In this document: piece by piece, positions 7,290 to 10,158 of the stretch | Position numbering within the stretch: the first letter of the stretch is position 1 | Layout of the letters: every line of letters starts with the position of its first letter | Source of the DNA: Candidatus Poribacteria bacterium | GTDB lineage: Bacteria; Poribacteria; WGA-4E; WGA-3G | Direction: 5' to 3' | DNA length: 10,158 bases | Assembly (NCBI GenBank): GCA_028818995.1 | Contig: JAPPMR010000074.1 | Coordinates: forward strand, 1 to 10,158 | The notes under the pieces: generated by a model | Seen by the model: only the letters and a program-made list of their open reading frames with translations | Databases searched by the model: none | What the model was told of the DNA's origin: nothing | Program-made: the position numbers and the translations under genes

Positions 7290-7332
7290 TTAGGTCTCCT
7301 TAAAAATACTTGGCAAATTCCATATTAACACT

Positions 7333-7361
7333 ATTATAGCATTAGTTGTGTAAAAAGACAA
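7333..7361 (-). promoter_or_regulatory. Candidate sigma-70-type promoter of the aminotransferase gene
   Basis: On the minus strand TTGTCT (7361-7356) and TATAAT (7338-7333) are separated by 17 bp, which is ideal for a housekeeping promoter: the -10 box is a perfect match and the -35 box matches in 4 of 6. Transcription would start near 7326 and give a leader of about 37 nt containing the AGGAG site. The -35 box lies within the end of the transposase remnant. Consensus promoters of this organism are not known, so the call is an inference. Confidence 0.5.
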
Positions 7362-7797
7362 CCGCAAATCCAACAACAGGTGTCTCACAAAGCCAACCGA
7401 GTGCGCCAAACTGGTGTCCGTAGTGAAACTTAGACAGGTTCTTGTTGCGCGTTTGATAACTTGTGTTTCTAAAAAAATGTAGTCCATATTGGCTTTTACC
7501 GGCTTTGGTGGCGTATGTTTCATCATACACATAAACACCTTTACGAAAAACATTTCGCACCTGATGGGTCAAAACAGAGGCGACTTTATCAGCACACCAT
7601 TGCCCACGGAATAGAAACTTGGGAAGCACCCAATACGATGTCGTTTTCGCACTCGTTTGATACACATTTGTCAGCGTTGGGCGATGCGGTGTGTTTATCA
7701 ACCCGGTTACAATAGTCCGAAAATGGTTATAGTTTTTATACTTGAAGAGGTGTTGATAGTCCGATAACATAGTATCTAAGCGGAGAAGAAGTTCCAT
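7342..7797 (-). pseudogene. Truncated DDE transposase (N-terminal part only)
   Basis: The frame encodes 151 residues. The centre reads 'KGVYVYDETYATKAGKSQYG' (86-105), with Asp92 at the usual place of the first catalytic Asp of a DDE transposase, followed by 'FHYGHQFGALGW'. The region before it ('YNHFRTIVTGLINT', 'SYWVLPKFLFRGQW') matches the helical N-terminal part of IS4/IS701-like transposases. The second Asp and the Glu are missing, and the protein stops after an unrelated-looking 'FAVVFLHN', so about half or more of a normal (around 350-400 residue) transposase has been lost. AAAGGA precedes the ATG with about 9 nt spacing. The family name is uncertain. The truncated end now borders the aminotransferase leader. 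Confidence 0.75.
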
Positions 7798-7804
7798 TAT
7801 CTAA

Positions 7805-7840
7805 TATCCTTTCAAAGTAAGTTAGTTTACTGAAAGGATA
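7805..7840 (-). promoter_or_regulatory. Hairpin hiding the transposase Shine-Dalgarno
   Basis: TATCCTTTCA (7805-7814) and TGAAAGGATA (7831-7840) are perfect inverted repeats of 10 bp, extended inward by GTAA (7817-7820) and TTAC (7827-7830) across a 2-nt bulge, with a 6-nt loop. On the minus strand the AAAGGA that serves the ATG at 7797 sits in the 3' arm and is paired in the hairpin. Such occlusion of transposase ribosome binding sites is a known way for insertion sequences to limit translation from outside transcripts. It could alternatively be the remains of the IS terminal repeat. Confidence 0.55.
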
Positions 7841-7877
7841 CCCTCTTTTCTGCTTTTGTCTCTATAAACTTAAAATT

Positions 7878-8243
7878 GTCCAAACTTTAGTATATCTACA
7901 AGACATAACGGAGGCAATTAACCGTATTGAATCATATCTTCAAGACACGACTCATGCTCAATTTGAAATTGATCGAATGCGTTTTGATGCAGTTGTCCGA
8001 AACCTTGAAATCATTGGCGAAGCGGTCAAGAGAGTCCCTGACTCAATTCAAGAGAATTACCCAAGTGTTACTTGGTGAAAGATAGCTGGGTTAAGAGACA
8101 GACTGATACATGCGTACTTCAATATTGAAATCGCCATTATCTGGGATGTCGTGCAATCAGAACTGCCGATTTTGAAGAATGAGATTCAACGTATCATCAA
8201 CGAACTGGGCAATGACAATGTCGATTTGCACAGCAGTTTGTAA
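7878..8243 (+). pseudogene. hepT: hepT (HEPN-domain toxin, DUF86) pseudogene: no start and an in-frame TGA
   Basis: One frame from 7878 to the TAA at 8241-8243 reads a near full HepT protein: 'LVYLQDITEAINRIESYL', then 'FDAVVRNLEIIGEAVKRVP', then after the stop 'KIAGLRDRLIHAYFNIE' and 'IIWDVVQSELPILKNEI'. The HEPN catalytic signature Rx4HxY is intact (R-DRLI-H-A-Y). HepT is the RNase/HEPN toxin partner of the MntA nucleotidyltransferase antitoxin. Two lesions are seen: a TGA at 8076-8078 in 'VTW*KIAGLRD', at the place where homologues normally have Arg (a CGA to TGA change would explain it), and no start codon at the 5' end, where the sequence runs into the transposase remnant. No MntA is present in the window. 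A single base change is also compatible with sequencing error for the TGA, but not for the lost start. Confidence 0.8.
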
Positions 8244-8327
8244 GTGCCTTGCGGATAATCAGGCAATAATCTGGAGGCATTACGATGAACACATAATTTC
8301 CTACCTCGTCTACTGAATCCCTTGTTT
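8244..8327 (+). other. Short intergenic stretch with a stranded ribosome binding site and 3-codon frame
   Basis: TCTGGAGGC (8270-8278) is followed 7 nt after GGAGG by ATG AAC ACA TAA (8285-8296). The same nine bases precede the sigma factor start at 8591-8599. This looks like a translation start with almost nothing behind it, either a relic of a gene interrupted near here or chance. Nothing else coding is seen between the hepT relic and the element at 8328. Confidence 0.3.
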
Positions 8328-8486
8328 TATAGTGAAATACAAAAATATATGCACACTTTGGGTCTGTAGGACTTAAACCGACCTATTGGACTGTGCCGTA
8401 GCACAAACTTTCCAGTTTGTGCAGAGTGTAAGCAACCTAACAGGTTACGCTACAATCGTGTGCAAGTAATTATGGTTTCCACTATA
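8328..8486. mobile_element. 159-bp MITE-like element with 29-bp terminal inverted repeats (copy B)
   Basis: The left end (8328-8356) starts TATAGTGAAATAC and ends TGCACAC; the right end (8458-8486) is its inverted copy, starting GTGTGCA and ending CACTATA. By my alignment 22 of 29 positions match. TA at both tips would fit TA-targeting transposases such as the IS630/Tc1 group, which is an inference. The interior holds a perfect hairpin, GCACAAACT (8401-8409), loop TTCC, AGTTTGTGC (8414-8422), and a second small one, AACCT-AAC-AGGTT (8435-8447). There is no open frame of useful length. It belongs with the element at 5999-6103, with the same ends but a different core. Confidence 0.65.
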
Positions 8487-8604
8487 ACACTTCCCTACGT
8501 ATATTTTCTTTCCAAACCCACCCCATTCCGAATTATGCACCTTTTTCTTTCTAACTCGCATCTTTATATATGAGTAAGTAAAGAGACACTTCTGGAGGCT
8601 TTTT
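8487..8604 (+). other. Leader region of the sigma factor gene
   Basis: This AT-rich stretch lies between the right end of the 159-bp element and the GTG at 8605. It holds TATATA at 8566-8571 region and the ribosome binding site GGAGG at 8594-8598. I see no convincing -35 partner and no GGAAC-type ECF promoter, so no promoter is called. Confidence 0.35.
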
Positions 8605-9846
8605 GTGAAAAACGAAGATGTTGCGTTGATTCAACGTATCCTTATAGGCGATGAGAATGCCTTTGCGTGTCTGATTGGAAAGTACGAAAAACAAGTTCAC
8701 GCACATGCATGGCGGAAGACAGGAGATTTCCATATAGCCGAGGATATTACGCAAGAAACCTTCCTACAAGTGTATCAGAAACTCGAAACACTGGAAGATG
8801 CAACACAGTTTTCAAGATGGCTTTATAAGATTGTGAATAATCTCTGTAACGCCTGGTTTCGCAAGAATCGGATAAAGACTGAATCGCTGGAAGAAACCGA
8901 CATTTCAGAGATAGAGACAGAGGCGTATTCTCAATATGTCGCTACAGAACACGCTCAAACTACTGCGGAAGCGCAACGCGACCTCGTCAAGAAATTACTT
9001 ACGAAGTTGAAAGAAAGTGATCGGGAGGTAATTACACTCCATTACTTTGAAGAGATGACCTCTTCAGAGATAGGAACGTATTTAGGTGTATCAGAAAATA
9101 CCGCTAAGAGTCGGCTCCGTCGTGCGCGGCAACGATTAAAGAAGTTTGAATTCATGATTCAAGAAACTTTAGACATTACAGTTGAAGAGGAACAACGTTC
9201 CCAACACCAGTTAAAAGGAGATATTATCATGGCAAAAGAAGTGAAAGATGCCCCCAAAGTTGAAGTAAATCCCGAAGAAATCAATCAAAGTCTTACTGAG
9301 ATGCGAACCGAGATTGCTGAACTCCGTGAACAGATTCAGTCCATCGTTAAGGAACAAAACACCGGCCGTTCTGAAGATGATATGTCGCGTCCTCCTCGCT
9401 CACAACGAGGCGATGCATTTAAGACATTAAGCACACTTCCTGAAGATGCTGAAAATCATGTAGCATGGGGCTATGTTGGTGTATATAAGACCGCTTCCAA
9501 TGCTGGCAAATCGCGCATCGCATATTGGTCAGACAGCATTGATATTTTCCTAAACAAAGCACCAGATGCTGACATCGTAAATCTTGCCAGTCTCTTTACA
9601 AATCCCGCTATAGTTGCTGTTTTAAGACAGTTAGTAGAAGGGGACAAATCTATTGCGGATTTGGCAAAAGGAAGTGGCATCTCAGAAGATGAGATAGAGG
9701 AAGCTGTCCAGACGTTAATGGACGCTACGTTAGTGGCGCGCACGGAAGACAATCTCATTAAACCTCAAAACGATGTAATTTCCTTTTTCCTAAACTTTGT
9801 GAGTATGACGATCGTTCATCTCGGGCATATCAAACCAAAGAATTAA
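8605..9846 (+). CDS. ECF-type RNA polymerase sigma factor fused to a coiled-coil/winged-helix-like C-terminal protein
   Basis: Residues about 17-88 form sigma region 2 ('FACLIGKYEKQVHAHAWRKT', 'IAEDITQETFLQVYQKL', 'FSRWLYKIVNNLCNAWFRK') and 125-180 region 4 ('LLTKLKESDREVITLHYFEE', then the helix-turn-helix 'MTSSEIGTYLGVSENTAKSR' and 'LRRARQRLKK'). This is a standard extracytoplasmic-function sigma that redirects RNA polymerase. Regions 1 and 3 are absent, as in the class. After residue 190 comes an unusual tail of over 220 residues: linker, Met209, a coiled coil at about 222-252, a central part with 'HVAWGYVGVYKT' and 'SRIAYWSDSIDIFL', and an ArsR/winged-helix-like segment at 328-385 ('PAIVAVLRQLVEGDKSIADL', 'SEDEIEEAVQTLMDATLVAR'). 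The tail may sense a signal or bind a partner. The GTG start is fixed by GGAGG with 6 nt spacing. A strong internal start at 9229 could make the tail alone. No anti-sigma gene is visible downstream. Confidence 0.88.
   Translation: MKNEDVALIQRILIGDENAFACLIGKYEKQVHAHAWRKTGDFHIAEDITQETFLQVYQKLETLEDATQFSRWLYKIVNNLCNAWFRKNRIKTESLEETDISEIETEAYSQYVATEHAQTTAEAQRDLVKKLLTKLKESDREVITLHYFEEMTSSEIGTYLGVSENTAKSRLRRARQRLKKFEFMIQETLDITVEEEQRSQHQLKGDIIMAKEVKDAPKVEVNPEEINQSLTEMRTEIAELREQIQSIVKEQNTGRSEDDMSRPPRSQRGDAFKTLSTLPEDAENHVAWGYVGVYKTASNAGKSRIAYWSDSIDIFLNKAPDADIVNLASLFTNPAIVAVLRQLVEGDKSIADLAKGSGISEDEIEEAVQTLMDATLVARTEDNLIKPQNDVISFFLNFVSMTIVHLGHIKPKN
9213..9231 (+). promoter_or_regulatory. Internal ribosome binding site and in-frame ATG inside the sigma gene
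   Basis: AAAAGGAG (9213-9220) lies 8 nt before ATG 9229-9231, in frame with the sigma factor at residue 209, exactly where the sigma part ends and the tail begins. It would yield a 205-residue protein starting MAKEVKDAPK. The joint residues QLKGDII are a literal translation of this ribosome binding site, which suggests that the joint was once the gap between two genes. Confidence 0.6.
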
Positions 9847-9909
9847 ACTTAGTTCAATAACCCGTAGAGCATTTAGATGAATTATTAGAGCGTATCTCAA
9901 AAATCATTT

Positions 9910-9941
9910 GTAGGGCGAGGTCTCTGTGCCTCGCCATCTAC
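9910..9941. repeat. Hairpin repeat GGCGAGG..CCTCGCC
   Basis: GGCGAGG (9914-9920) and CCTCGCC (9929-9935) are perfect 7-bp inverted repeats with an 8-nt loop, flanked by GTAG and CTAC that extend the symmetry. The core shares GCGAGG with the hairpin at 6044-6063, so this may be another member of one palindrome family. It follows the sigma gene by 64 nt and could protect the message end, but lacks a U-tract. Confidence 0.55.
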
Positions 9942-10082
9942 TATCCTTCTATTATCATAAACCCTACCACAAAATACCCTCTTAAATCCATTCACAATTT
10001 AAATATATGCAACTATTTTCGCCTAATTTGCGTCACTATATAGCGAAATAAATTGATTTGACGTTTCATTGAGTTTTGTAAG

Positions 10083-10130
10083 CTCACTCACCCTACAGTT
10101 CTCGTAGGTTGGGTTGAGGGACGAAACCCA
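10083..10130. repeat. Palindromic repeat with TGGGTT..AACCCA
   Basis: TGGGTT (10110-10115) and AACCCA (10125-10130) are 6-bp perfect inverted repeats around GAGGGACGA. CCCTAC (10091-10096) and GTAGG (10104-10108) add an upstream partner. The phrase GGTTGGGTTGAGGGACGAAA resembles a dispersed intergenic repeat recalled from cyanobacteria and other environmental bacteria. Confidence 0.45.
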
Positions 10131-10158
10131 TAAATCAACGGTATGAATGCCATTAGGC

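Larger units (their letters stand above)
9847..10158. other. Gene-free end of the window with palindromic repeats
   Basis: No coding frame with a ribosome binding site is seen on either strand. The stretch is AT-rich and holds the hairpins listed separately at 9910-9941 and 10083-10130, plus a TATAGCGAAATA at 10039-10050 that matches the tip of the 8328 element in 11 of 12 positions. No T-run follows the first hairpin, so it is not called a terminator. Confidence 0.5.

Noticed and set aside
7290..7553. 87-codon minus-strand frame over the transposase remnant
   Set aside because: It overlaps the transposase frame, has no domain-like pattern and no ribosome binding site; a shadow frame.
8076..8078. 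TGA in the hepT frame as selenocysteine or a recoded codon
   Set aside because: Homologues have Arg here, no SECIS-like need exists for a HEPN protein, TGA is the normal stop of other genes in the window (3509-3511), and the gene also lacks a start.
9847..10158. CRISPR array or tandem repeats at the right end
   Set aside because: The palindromes are single, unequal in length and not regularly spaced.

Overview
The window looks like a piece of a bacterial genome of moderate-to-low GC whose gene style resembles Candidatus Poribacteria or a related uncultured group. That placement is an inference from recall. It rests on a sulfatase-fold enzyme, a glycosyltransferase 9 with a short hydrophobic N-terminal segment, an ECF sigma factor with a long C-terminal extension, and many short palindromic intergenic repeats of the GCGAGGTT..AACCTCGC and GGGTT..AACCC kinds. 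No rRNA, tRNA or single-copy marker is present, so the assignment cannot be confirmed here.

Layout. (1) Bases 1-1616, plus strand: the 3' end of an unknown gene, then a short intergenic stretch carrying a small direct repeat and an orphan HsdS-like N-terminal motif, then a full two-domain type I restriction specificity subunit (hsdS). No hsdM or hsdR is visible. (2) Bases 1630-5970, minus strand: a probable four-gene operon, read in the order sulfatase-fold hydrolase, HExxH metallopeptidase lipoprotein, small lipoprotein, GT9 glycosyltransferase. The last three are tightly packed, with 1-nt overlapping and 8-nt gaps, and the set suggests envelope or surface-glycan work. (3) Bases 6144-7289, minus strand: a PLP-dependent fold type I aminotransferase with a good Shine-Dalgarno and a recognisable promoter. 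(4) Bases 7342-8486: a decayed patch containing the N-terminal part of a DDE transposase, a hepT (HEPN toxin) pseudogene without a start and with an in-frame TGA, and a 159-bp element with terminal inverted repeats. (5) Bases 8605-9846, plus strand: an ECF-type sigma factor joined to a coiled-coil/winged-helix-like protein, with a strong internal ribosome binding site at the joint. (6) Bases 9847-10158: no gene, only palindromic repeats.

The most notable points are: the sigma factor that appears to be two genes read as one, with an internal start that could make the C-terminal half alone; a pair of short terminal-inverted-repeat elements (5999-6103 and 8328-8486) that share 29-base ends but have different hairpin cores; a palindromic repeat absorbed in frame into the GT9 gene; a Thr at the position of the sulfatase catalytic Cys; and a hairpin that buries the ribosome binding site of the transposase remnant. 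I see no complete new defence system; hsdS and hepT are both parts of systems whose partners are missing from this window.
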